NCBI GenBank assembly: GCA_033964015.1
Contig: JAWWUD010000052.1
Span: 682,001-746,000, forward strand
DNA: 64,000 bases
Origin: Scolanthus callimorphus
Lineage: Eukaryota; Cnidaria; Anthozoa; Actiniaria; Edwardsiidae
Direction: 5' to 3'
The first letter of the stretch is position 1. The number at the start of each line of letters is the position of its first letter. This document shows positions 53,669 to 64,000 of the stretch, in pieces. The notes below the pieces were generated by a model that ran no database searches, had not been told where the DNA came from, and saw nothing but the letters and a program-made list of their open reading frames with translations. A program made the position numbers and the translations under genes.

Positions 53669-54245
53669 AGTGGTCTATTGTCAATGCTGTGTTGTGATTG
53701 GTTGATCTACTAGTAGGCTACAAGTGTCGGATTTGAAAGCCAGAAAATGGTAAATGACCAGACCAAAAAACGTTTCTGGCTATACAAATTCACCTACTAG
53801 TGGGGTTTGACTAAAACAAGTATTCTTATCAGTCTGAGCATCATCAGAGCTCAAGCCATTCAGGCGGCTGTTCCCCCGTGTAAGAACCTGGAACAACTCA
53901 CAAGCTGCGTCACAATAGCTTCCTTTGTTTAGTAGAACGAATCATGATGAAAGGATAGCTGAACACAAAGGTGTCCTCTGGGAATGGTTCTTACACCGCG
54001 GATTACCCATTCAGGCTTGAGGAATAATTGTTAAATAGATAGTTGGAAGCAAAAAAGCTAGCATAATTTTTTTCTAAAACTATTAGAATAAATACAAAAT
54101 GGGCAATTCCAGAAAAAATAAAGGTTCCCCCCACGGGCAGCATTTGGAAATTCCGATGGGATGGGGGTTTATTGCCCAAACGTATTGGGCAATTCCAGAA
54201 AATAAAGGTACCCTCCCACGGGCGCCATCGAAGGTGGTATGCTAG
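53669..54245. repeat. Second copies of two dispersed repeats
   Basis: 53669-54030 repeats the CTACTAGTAGGCTA family of 17047-17340, with about 190 bp of extra sequence (with GTAAGAACC/GGTTCTTAC inverted arms) inserted near 53850. 54097-54245 repeats the GGGCAATTCCAGAAAAT foldback of 16561-16834, without the long G run. Confidence 0.7.
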
Positions 54246-55724
54246 TGGGACGTTTCTGCTAAAACTACTCCTTCTCGCTTTCTATGTGTCAAATAGTTAA
54301 CTCATTCCCTGCTACAATGTAATAGTGGCCTCTTTTCTCTGCATTTCGCTGACTGAGACCTCTGCACTGGTTCGAAACTTGCTTTGTTTTGCCACCGTCC
54401 ACAACCTTGGATGGTTTGCTGACCATTTCTAGAGCCCACTTGTATGTGCACGCATTTCTAGTCTGTCAGAATGTGATGCTAGGTTTGCATCAAGATACAT
54501 AGTAGATTTTATTACTCTGGCTGGTTGCCTATATCCTAGTTGCTGATCCATTAACTGAGGCACTCAGGCATTTGCCTAATGTACGTACAGGGGTTTCAAT
54601 AAGTTTTGAAGTAGCAGGCAACGTTTTGGAAGTAGGCAGCTGGATTTTGGACTTCCATACGAAGGCTGTATGGCCTGAACTTTGAAATTCAACTGTCAAA
54701 ACTTTGAAGTTTCATGTGCCGACAAAACATGTTTTGTTGAGCATGTAGATGGTTAGATGCAACCAAATTGTATTTACTTAGCTCGGCCATTTTACTAATT
54801 AAGCAGACATATCTATAAACATGTTTTGTCATACTCTCATAGGACAATATCAGACTGTCTTAATTTCTTGAAGTTTTATTCACCCTTGTAGCATTTTTAT
54901 ACATTTTCAAGTATCAGATTTTATACAGTTTATAGTGTAACAGCTAAAAACTATTGGATAACTTAGTGGATAGAATAAAATATAGCATCCATTTGGTGTC
55001 AGAGTTAGTATGAGTCTCTCAATCCAAGAGAGTAAATTGCAAATACATGTACATGAATACATGTACATAAATACATGTACATGAATGCATGTACATAAAT
55101 ACATGTACATGAATGCATGTACATAAATACATGTACATGTGAATTAGCAAATACAGTCATTGCATCTAACAGGTGCAGCGAAACATTGTAGGTTCCATGG
55201 CAGTTAGACAAAGTTTAGGGCAGTAGCCAATCAGAATGTGAGATTTTTGATTGACATATCAGGGCTTGAAATTAGCAAATAATCATAGTCGTAATTTTAT
55301 GCCTTGTACCAACATTATTGGTGTAATTCATAAAAAATCTAGGCATAAATCCACAAGGATAACACACTGTAGAAACTGAAAACACAGTCATTATTTTACG
55401 CCTAAGTCTAAAAAGTAAAAGGAACATTTTTAGGCGTATTTATGCCTGTATCGGGTGCAATTTCAAGCCCTGCATATATAAAGCATCTGTTTCTGTCTCA
55501 ACCATCAACGTTTACTATGGATTTCACCGAAACCATGGTGTGCGTGAAAAAAAAAGTTTCTGATTCTGGACTTGTGTTTTTGTCTGCATTCCTTTCACCA
55601 CAGGCTTGAAAATAACTGTCACGACTGAGTTGAAATTTAAAACTTAAAACTTGCCCAATCTTTAAATATGAAAGAAAAGTGACCACAGTTGAACTGGTCG
55701 ATTTAATAAACATTGCCAATTTTC
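54246..55724. other. Intergenic, microsatellite only
   Basis: There is no recognised gene. A TACATG-based microsatellite (ACATGTACATGAATGCATGT and variants) fills 55041-55140 and produces spurious Cys/Met/Tyr-rich open frames on the minus strand. Confidence 0.6.
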
Positions 55725-55863
55725 AGGGGCTGGTTCCTAGAATGTCAGATAAGAGTTATTAGGAGATAAATGCTTATCCAACAGATAAATCCAGAACTAA
55801 TCCTATACAACAGATAACTTTTATCCGTGGATAACTTTATCCAACTTTTCAGGAACTGGGCCC
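55725..55863. mobile_element. MITE with TIR GGGGCTGGTTCC (copy 2)
   Basis: This is the inverted copy of 14507-14645. It shares GATAAATGCTTATCC, CCTATACAACAGATAACTTT and TATCCGTGGATAACTTTATC. The right end reads GGAACTGGGCCC, so it is slightly decayed. Confidence 0.75.
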
Positions 55864-56559
55864 AGGTCTTTCAGAGAAATTTAGAAAATCATGCCGGCCC
55901 GTGGAGAAAGGAATGCAGACGTTTTTTTCTTCTATGCACACTATGGTTTGGTGAAATCTGTAGTACTTGGCTTTCAAAATATATTTCAGCAAGGCATGCT
56001 GTCAATTAGATGCAAACTTTTGAATTTTGAACAGACAACTAGTGAACATTTTCTACCAAATTATTACAAATGAAAAATATGACATGGGCTAAATCACACA
56101 CAAAAAAGTGATATGACATGATCCTTCTGTTTTTTTTTTAACCAATTTAAATAGCTTCTTCAAAAATTATTATTGTAAGCATAACTTGAAATACAGCAAA
56201 AAACAGTATGACCAGAATTAAAAAAAAACGTGAAATGTGTCATCTCAGAATGATCCATACCCCACAACAGAAGGAATTTGCATAAGGATATTATGGTTGT
56301 TTAGGAAAAAAGGGGAGTATTGACCCCAGCAAGTGCCTGTAATTTCCAAATCCCTCCATGTGGGGCTGTGGATCTTTACTGGGATGACAAATTAATGTAT
56401 CAATAGTTTGGCCATTTTGTAATTTCAGGCCCCCTTTAGTGTATGCCATATGGCCATACCATTTTGCAATCCTCCCCTTAGCAAATACAAATTATACCAA
56501 ATTCAATAAAAAATAGATATATTCATGTGTTCTCAGATTGTCAAAAAATGTCAGGGACG

Positions 56560-57280
56560 GACCATTTGATACTTGATGGGGGGGGGGGGGGGGGGTGGCT
56601 GATTCCAAAAAACAAATTCGAGCAAGCCTTTGACCTAGAAAACAAATATCGCGCAAGCAAAGCTGGTAGCGAAAAAAAATCGAGCAAACTCCCTTTAAAG
56701 CTCTCCTGATTTACCGTTTTCAGGGAACCTGATGTCTTTATAAATACAGAGGGATTTTTTGGTTGGCGAGCGCGCACGACAATTAAAACGCTTAGATATT
56801 CGTTTTAAAATTTTAATAATTTCAGAAAACGAAAAGGGAAGATTTACTTAATGATATGTCCAAAATTGCAGCAGCGTTGCGCTCATAAAAAGCATATGCT
56901 GTGGTGTAATATTTACAAACTATAACATCGTAAGTACTAGGCATGATTAATCTCCCAGAAATAAGCTCGTAGATTTTCAAAATCGCGGCGCGCGAGAACC
57001 ATAGAACCAAACTTCTCAGTTGTCAGCCCTCGTTCGTAAACCCGAACTGATCCAGATGCTTAGATTTCGCGAAATGCTTACATAACAGGAGAGCATGAAA
57101 TCAAACTTTATTGGAGTGATCAATTGCCGTTTTGAGGGCGAACTAATTTAAGTGATCTCTCGAACCAAAAAAAGAAATATCAGGAAAAAAATATCGAGCA
57201 CAGTCACGTTCTAGGGAAAAAAACATCGAGCCCAAAAAAATTAGCCACTCCCCCCATGAAATATCAAATGGTCCGCCCCT
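56560..57280. mobile_element. ~720-bp inverted-repeat element
   Basis: The left end GGACGGACCATTTGATACTT is followed by a G run and GTGGCTGATT. The right end TTAGCCACTCCCCCCATGAA continues ATATCAAATGGTCCGCCCCT, an inverted partner. No transposase frame was found. Confidence 0.65.
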
Positions 57281-57384
57281 AATATGCAATGTTACTGTAA
57301 CAAAATAGCAACATTTTGAGCAAAATTCGACTTGCATCTAGTTTACTCCGGGCTTTAGACCAAGTAACTACATATAGGTAGGGG

Positions 57385-57785
57385 CGTAGCCAGGGTTCAA
57401 AATGAACAAAGATTGCTCTCATATACTAGACATAGTGAAGGTAGTGAAGGTCCGTGCCACCGTTCTATAATGCATTGCGCGCTGTTTTGATTATATCCTT
57501 GACGTCTCAACTAAAAAAAGGTAAAGAGGCCAGTTGATAGATTAATTTAAGTTTTAGAACAGTTATTTTTTTTTTTCGTTTTCAAAACCAAAACATAAAC
57601 AACACGGCGCGCAATGCATTATAGGACGATGGCATGGGCCCTTGACGTTCATTCGAAAGTGCGGTAAAGTCTTTGGCGTTTTACACTACGCCAACAGAAG
57701 ACGCCTAGGTGGGCTGGTTTTGGGATAAAATCACAAAAATTGGAGAGGAGGAAGGGTCCCGGAACCTGGATCGCCCCTGGCTCAC
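57385..57785. mobile_element. GGGGCGTAGCCAGGGTTC inverted-repeat element
   Basis: The left end GGGGCGTAGCCAGGGTTC and right end GGAACCTGGATCGCCCCTGG are an imperfect inverted pair. An inner pair is TATAATGCATTGCGCGC/GCGCGCAATGCATTATA. It lies just past the CLN3 stop codon and may overlap its 3' UTR. Confidence 0.65.
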
Positions 57786-57878
57786 GGCCCTTATAGGTAA
57801 CTAGAGTTACCAAGTAACTAACTAGAAGTACCAGGCGTAGTTTTGGCTAGACCTATCTTTACTTTTGTTATTTTATCT

Positions 57879-60800
57879 TCAACGGATTATTGATAACCTT
57901 CCCTTGCACACAGCTATTGTCCATTGTCTCTTGGACCGTCTAGTGAAGCAATGCGCCTTGAGATCTTTGTGTACAAATTTCTCACAATGTTTCCTCAAGA
58001 TTGGCTCGAGCTTTAGACCAATGAAACTTCCTATAAGTGCACCGGAGGCTTCGCCTGCTGACACGAGACCAAGAGAAAACTCTTTATATCTGGGCTCGAC
58101 CTCCTCTGATATCAACAGCAGGGTGTTGGCAAAAACTGCTCCGGAGAGTGACCCGACGAGAAACGACACAACTAGCACAAGAGCGACACTTTCGAAAAAT
58201 CGGAACCAGGAAGCGCAGATGGACAAGGCAAATAGCGCCAAAAGCACCAGCGATAAAATCCAAGTGCGCCTAATGACGATTCTCCGCGCAAGTTCTGGTT
58301 TAAACCAAGTTAGAATACCCAAATAACCCCTCGAGAGGAATTCACCGAGTCCGTTCATAGCTGCGTAGTAAACGTAGTGGTCTCTAGGTGCAAATGGGGA
58401 ACTCGGGAATGACATTGTAGTGAAAGTGGACTGGATTGTGAGAAACTGAGAGGCGTAGGAGATACACAGGGTGACCATCAGCGGAAATATGTCCCACGCC
58501 GCGCTTAGTTTCTCGCGGCACGTCAACCTCCAGAAGTCCCTCTTCCCATTGTGTGTAGGGATCGATTCATAGTTGGCGGATTTTTCGGCTGATGTAGCGT
58601 AGGTCGCGGCGATGGCGTGTGATTTGATTCGATCTTTGTTAAGGATGTAGTAACAAAGGAGTAGAAGGATCGAGAACCCGGATGCGATAATCATGGCCTT
58701 CTGCGGCGACAAACATGCCCAAGAGGTCAGACCTGTTGGGAGAATGGAGAACATTTAGCAAATTATTCCTGGCCATTATTCAATATCACCTTTTCCTCCG
58801 CCATTTTACGAGTAGGCAAGAAGCGCAAAATTCCACAGAGATACTGTATAATGCATTATCAACACACAGCGAAAATATTGCACAAATCGACAAAATACTT
58901 AGCGTAAAGTAAGGATACTTGGTCCAACAATACATCTACTAATTTTTAGGTTCCTACGCTCTCTATAAAGCGAAGGATTGTTATTTTTAGTTTCCCACAT
59001 CTAGCTGTACACGGATTTTACAGGCATCACCTTGAAGAAATAAAAGTATAACTGCTCAGTTTATACAGTAGCTATATCCTCCAAACTTTGCAGGTAAACT
59101 GTTTCAGTCACTATCTTAATGCTACGATTTATATTTGCCGATATGTTTGATATTTCACTTCGCGTTTGCAGTGTTTATGTGGTGTTTTGAGCGGCTTGCC
59201 TACTTGTCAAAATGGCGGCGAAAACCGTGATAAGGTTTTTCAAGGATGAGCTAGTACAGAACTAGAAATAACATATTTGAATTAGTTTAATTGCCAAGTT
59301 TTAGAGCGATAGATTAAAATCTAGGCATATATAATTCACAAAAAAAAAAGTTTTACGGACGTTTGTTAACAATTTTCAACTTTGTGATGGACAAATGGCG
59401 ATCAATAAAAAAAATTGCAAATATATATGAGGGATACAATGAATTTCGCTCAGTAAACTTTTAACTTTGCACACGAACCAGCGAACAAAAATCCACTGAT
59501 TACCATGACTGATGAGAAAGTCCGAAAAATTTGGTGAATAAGCTAGATGGAAAAAGATTTTTAAAAAATGCCGGAAAATGAATATGAGAGCTATGTATTT
59601 AAGTGCAACACAGGCTACGTTTTTTAAACTAAAAATCTCAAAAAACGTAATATGCGGTTATCAGTCCACCATTGGAGAGACAGTGCTAATTGGATGTCAT
59701 AGGGGCGATAAATCTTTGGAACAACAAACGAATCAGGAGTTAAGTAAAAAATGTTGCCACAGTTACTGTATGGATTCTGAAATATTTAATAACACCTTTT
59801 GCGTAAGATCTCCGAGATAAATCCCTTAGTATAATTTGAAAACAAATATTTTTTCTAGAAGTATAAAAACGTAGGCCGAAGGCCTGGAACTTTTCAAATT
59901 TCATACATATTATATATTTGTCCCGCATTTTATTTCACGCCTAAAAGAGCTCATTTACCGCAGCAAGCATGGATGAACACTTATGAATACCCGTCGTATG
60001 TTCCGCTACCCGCTTTTTCAAACGAATGTTTGTTGACGTTGCGTGCATTCAAGAAGAGATGACTTTGGTTCCATTATTTCATTTTCTAATTACTGGTTGC
60101 CAAGTAACCAATAAAGATTGAAGTAATTAGAAAGAAAATTCGCGCGCTTTTATTAGAGAAGATACCATCCTTTTATATATTTTTTACAGGATCAAAATTT
60201 CGTCAATTTCGCTTAAACGATTTCCGAAAATAATTTTTCCTTATAAAAGGGTAAAGATGAGATGAATTATGAATGATAAAATCCCATATTTTATCAATTC
60301 ATCCCCAATGTACACAGTCTTATCAGATGCGGGAAGCCTTTTACCAGTTATCAAGAAAGCGCTTATTTTTATCCGGCATCGCAGGGGATGTCACACAAAC
60401 ACAATTATTTATCTTTAATTTTATGGGCACCCAACGAGAAACAAGCGCAAGAACTTGAATATATTTGCTTTTGGGCATTTTAAGCGACAGATAAAGTTGA
60501 CCTTTTTTCTGATCATTTTTACTCCTGAAAGTTAGTGTTTATCTGGTCGGATTTCAAAGTCTAAGGGTTCAAACATTCTCGAGATCAAAACCAGGTTTGC
60601 GAAAATGCCAGGCAGAAATTGGTGTCGGAAAATTGTAGGCGACCTTTTTGCATATTTATTTTGCCAAAATTGTAGCCAATTTCATGTTTTTATTTCTGAA
60701 AAAAAAAAACAGTGATAAACTCTCGATCGCATACATGTATTCTGGTATGTCGCTAGCTATGACTACTCTTTTTCCACCCATCAATATTATGGTTCTGTTT

Positions 60801-62349
60801 AGCTCGATGATTAATGACATGAGAGTATTCTACTTCCGAAGATCCTAGAAGCGGCAGAGGCACCCAATATCGCGGTCACTTTGCCGGTTCAAATATGAAA
60901 TGAAGCGAAATGCGCTTTTTACAAGGACAGACGCTTCGTCAGTGAGATACTCGACTATACTCTGCGATCGGAAAACTGACGTACGATGCGGGAACTAACG
61001 CGCTAAATTTCTGTTTTGAACATTAGCAGTTTCCACTTTCAAAAGTCCGCAACTAAACATTTAGTGTTTAGTTGCCGACAAAAAGCATTATACACAACAA
61101 GGCCGTAGCAAAAAGCATTACACAACAAGGCCGTAGCTAGCGGGGGGCAGAGGGGGAACTTGTCCCCCCTTAAAAAAACACCCAACATGTGGGGAAAAGT
61201 GAGAAAGAACACAAACTATACACACATCGGTTTCTAGCTGCAAAAATTTCTAGCTGCGGCTGTGCACGTTTGTTAGTGTTGTCGCTCACATAAAATATCT
61301 ATTCTGATGAAGTCACTACTAAATTCGAAAAGAAAGAAAACATAGCTTTATTAGTACGTAATTGTCTCCTTTGCTTAAACATTTCCGTGTTCAAATTGTT
61401 TTTCCGCTCAGACTTCGAGGAAAAGTACAATATTGACAATGAAAAATACATGAAAACTGAAAACGTTGACTGTAATAAAAATCAAATTAATTACAGATGG
61501 AAAGTCAAAACCTTATTTTTGCATTTCTCTTTGAAAACTGTCTCTGCGTGCGCATTAGACGCCACATAATTCTCTTTGGAAGTTAGTTTTGACCCTCAAC
61601 CTTAGGCTAAAGTACACAATGATTCTTACTGTAAACTAACTAACTCCGTTTGGTAAATTTAAAGGCCCCAAGAAAGCGATTTTTTTCTCTGTTTTGACCT
61701 CGGGTTTTGAATACAAACGAAACGTTAGTCAATCCCGATGAAAGATGGATGATTGTTTGCGCGCCTTGGAGCAAAACAGGACGCTAAAAAACATAATTTC
61801 AAAATCAAAATAAAACTCACCAAGGTAATAGACCGGCCCGATAAGTATCCCAGCTCCACTCCCAGCTGCAAACGATGCCACAGAAATGTCACCATAAAAT
61901 GCTCCCAGAGCTAGAAAAGTTATTTCCCCCAGTGCATGAGCAATAGCGTTAATTGAAACTCCAGCGATTTTGATATAGGGATTCTCAACGAAGACAATCA
62001 CACCGAGTCCACAGGCCATAAAGCCAAACACGACAAAAACTCGTAGAAAATACGATAATTTCTGCATAAACCACGGGCAGGAATAGTTTATCAAAACCAT
62101 CGGTCCAACGTGGCAAATGACTACTACAGATGTGGGAATATAAGTTCCGGCGAGTAAGTCTTCAGAGCCAGAAATAATAATTGTGTAAAGGCAATGCAGC
62201 AAGAAGCCAACTCCTGCAAAACTAATTATCGTTCTTGCTCGGTCCAGACGACTTAGATCTTCGCCTTCTTCAGGAGGAAAATCAGGAAGTTTTCCTGCCA
62301 TGTCTTCTGTTTCTGAATCAGTCATGACTCCACTTGATTCTGCTGCCAT
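57879..62349 (-). CDS. CLN3: CLN3 (battenin) family lysosomal membrane protein
   Basis: CLN3 is a multi-pass late-endosome/lysosome membrane protein, mutated in human juvenile Batten disease. Exon 1 is 62349-61821 and exon 2 is 58732-57879, joining in phase (YYLG|LTSWACLSPQKAM) into 460 aa; human CLN3 is 438 aa. Family features in order are: an acidic N-terminus (SETEDMAG), hydrophobic segments from about residue 42, HALGEITFLALGAFY, AAGSGAGILIGPVYYLGLT, LSPQ, and the C-terminal GSLSGAVFANTLLLISEE and EPRYKEFSLGLVSAGEASG. The latter match the human GGAAYVNTFHNIALE and HREFAMAATCISDT blocks. A cytosolic YESI could act as a YxxPhi lysosomal sorting signal. ATG 62349 is chosen because the upstream in-frame codons include TAA. 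The C-terminal ~30 residues after EKFVHKDLKAH are unlike the family. The 3.1 kb intron has no recognised gene. Confidence 0.85.
58733..61820. other. CLN3 intron, no nested gene seen
   Basis: The single CLN3 intron is AT-rich. Short direct duplications occur (for example AAAAAGCATTA around ACACAACAAGGCCGTAGC near 61080-61140). No coding, RNA or complete mobile element is recognised. All open frames are under 81 codons. Confidence 0.5.
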
Positions 62350-62419
62350 TCTGGCTCGAATTTCAACGGTTTTAGGAGTTCCTGTGTGGTGTGCAACCCG
62401 AGCCAGAAAGTGCACAACT

Positions 62420-63620
62420 AGAGGTTATAATCTACGTAATGCAACCCTACTATTCATTAGCATTCCTGCATTAAATTATGTGGTTCAGTAGCAACTGGAC
62501 TGAAGCGTAGGTGAAGCTGTGTACACAGTTTTATCGAAGTTTTAGCAGCGAACCAGCAAGGAGTCTGTCTTTCAATTTATTCTTTGATAAGAAAATTGGG
62601 ATTGAGTGAAAAACCCATGTCCGCTAACAAGTTTATCACTTCGTAATAATTGAAAAGTAAGGAACTCCTAATTGAATTTCATTTAAGGGTTTTTCGAGGT
62701 AGACTTTGCATTCAATTATTTTCATTGAAATTCAAGCAGCTTCAAATGCTGTGAATGGGTTAAGTGGTTCCGAATAAATTACGATTTATCATCATCTTAT
62801 CAGTAACTTTACGATTGTTATGGAACCGTTATCATAACATAATACAAGGGATTGAAATTTCCACCGTTTTTGGCTAAAATGACTAAAATATCAGCGATAA
62901 TTGAAAATATAACGAACTCTTGATGTAAAATTGTCGCCGAAAATAACTTACATTCATTAAGCATACAACAGCGTTAAATGTTCCGCTTTAGTAAAAGTCT
63001 GCATACGTTCAATTATTCAGATTGTCGTTTTGTGTATTATATTATTCCATGCCTTACTTAGAAGACATATTTGTGATGGCATTCAAACTTTACTTTATAT
63101 TGAAATTGTGCTTTTTCAAAACATTGAGTTTTTCAGCTCACTGCTTTCGCCCCGAGGGCAAATGAATAATATTATTCTCATTAGTATTTTTCAAAAGTTT
63201 TACTATTATTATTTTTATAAATTAGCTGTGATATTGATGTATAGATATGCAAACTTCAATGAAATTACTACTTATCCGAAACATTATCTGACAAAGCTCG
63301 ATTTCTCCTGAGTCCAAATTTTCCACGTCCAAAAAAGGCGTGCACCGATATATGTCTGCATTTGAAGAACCCGTTCACGACCGAGACAAGACAGGGCCCC
63401 GAGATATATCAGTCTGAAGGGTAGGTATACTGCCCTAGGGGTAAAGTTAAAGTTGTCTCGGTATCTGTCAGGTCCAACTATTGTCCGAGATAACTCGGTG
63501 TCTAATTTTCTCATGTGAACCAGGAACACGTTTCGTCCCCCCGAGCTAACACCCGAGACAACTCGCTCGATCCCCAAGACAAACACGCCCCGATCCCCGA
63601 GACTATCTAAGGGTTGGTTT
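62420..63620. other. Intergenic upstream of CLN3
   Basis: The region must contain the CLN3 promoter near its left end. From 63330 to 63610 there are scattered CCGAGA/TCTCGG motifs in both orientations (for example GTTGTCTCGG and CCCGAGACAACTCG), suggesting an old foldback repeat. No gene is recognised. Confidence 0.45.
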
Positions 63621-63770
63621 CCACAACCATAAGCATAAGGATCTAACTAACTAATTTTCTTTAGTGCAGTTTTCACTACGACATAAGCGTAAGCATAAAA
63701 GGATCACAACGGCTTCTGTTCTTCTTATGCTTATTCTTACGTCGCTTATGTCGTAGTGAAAAACACTTGT
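63621..63770. mobile_element. Foldback MITE
   Basis: The arms TTTTCACTACGACATAAGCG and TAAGCATAA (left) pair with TTATGCTTATTCTTACG and CGCTTATGTCGTAGTGAAAA (right). It lies near the window end and is non-coding. Confidence 0.8.
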
Positions 63771-64000
63771 AATTATATTTTGCCAATTTGATGCCTTCGT
63801 TTTTGCATACCCAATGAAATACCTGCCAAACATCCCACTATCTCAAGGAAATTTCACACAAAAAATCTGCCCACTCGGCTAACTTGTCTCCAGTCAAAAC
63901 AATCCGAGATAAGATTGATGCCACATGTTCATACTTATATCAGGCGAGTGTCGATGAAGTCACAAAAGTCCTCAGCCAGGCATGTAATGAGACTGGTAAA

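Noticed and set aside
57865..58326. 153-codon plus-strand frame
   Set aside because: It is antisense to CLN3 exon 2, whose translation has clear family motifs.

Overview
The window is animal nuclear DNA, intron-rich and packed with repeats. It most likely comes from a marine invertebrate, and I favour an anthozoan cnidarian. The reasons are: spliced genes with GT/AG boundaries, an animal cilium/sperm gene (STPG2), animal-type DHCR7, CLN3 and TREX genes, a mitochondrial-type phosphonatase that fits an animal making or eating aminoethylphosphonate, and a very dense load of short inverted-repeat elements, Penelope-like and non-LTR retroelement debris. The species assignment is an inference. I could not search databases.

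Five protein-coding genes can be assembled with consistent splice phases. On the minus strand: DHCR7 (7-dehydrocholesterol reductase, 2 coding exons, 9675-13001, 523 aa); a phosphonoacetaldehyde hydrolase with a predicted mitochondrial leader (4 exons, 22079-25132, 335 aa); STPG2 (sperm-tail PG-rich repeat protein, 15 coding exons, 27819-47963, 578 aa); and a CLN3/battenin-family membrane protein (2 exons, 57879-62349, 460 aa). On the plus strand, head-to-head with STPG2 across 488 bp, lies a TREX-type DEDDh 3' exonuclease (48452-50979). Its reading frame is split by a ~1.6 kb repeat element; removing the element at an ATA/ATA boundary rejoins the frame exactly. The genes share no obvious pathway, which is normal for animal synteny.

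Layout. 0-9 kb: retroelement debris (an endonuclease piece and a reverse-transcriptase piece in opposite orientation), a 45-bp minisatellite inside an inverted-repeat element, a clean nested 444-bp element, and MITEs with 9-bp target duplications. 9.6-13 kb: DHCR7, whose single intron has foldback elements close to both splice sites. 13-22 kb: gene-poor, several dispersed repeats. 22-25 kb: phosphonatase. 25-27.8 kb: intergenic repeats. 27.8-48 kb: STPG2, with introns holding a ~96-bp minisatellite, a CAGACA-type satellite, non-LTR and Penelope fragments and a ~3.4 kb inverted-repeat unit. 48.4-51 kb: the split TREX gene. 51-57.8 kb: a tandem composite element and other repeats. 57.9-62.3 kb: CLN3. 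62.4-64 kb: intergenic.

The most unusual signals are the interrupted TREX gene, whose insert carries nine 128-bp units bearing 17 perfect TGACGTCA (CRE) palindromes, and the recurring architecture of inverted-repeat elements that carry a minisatellite in their middle.
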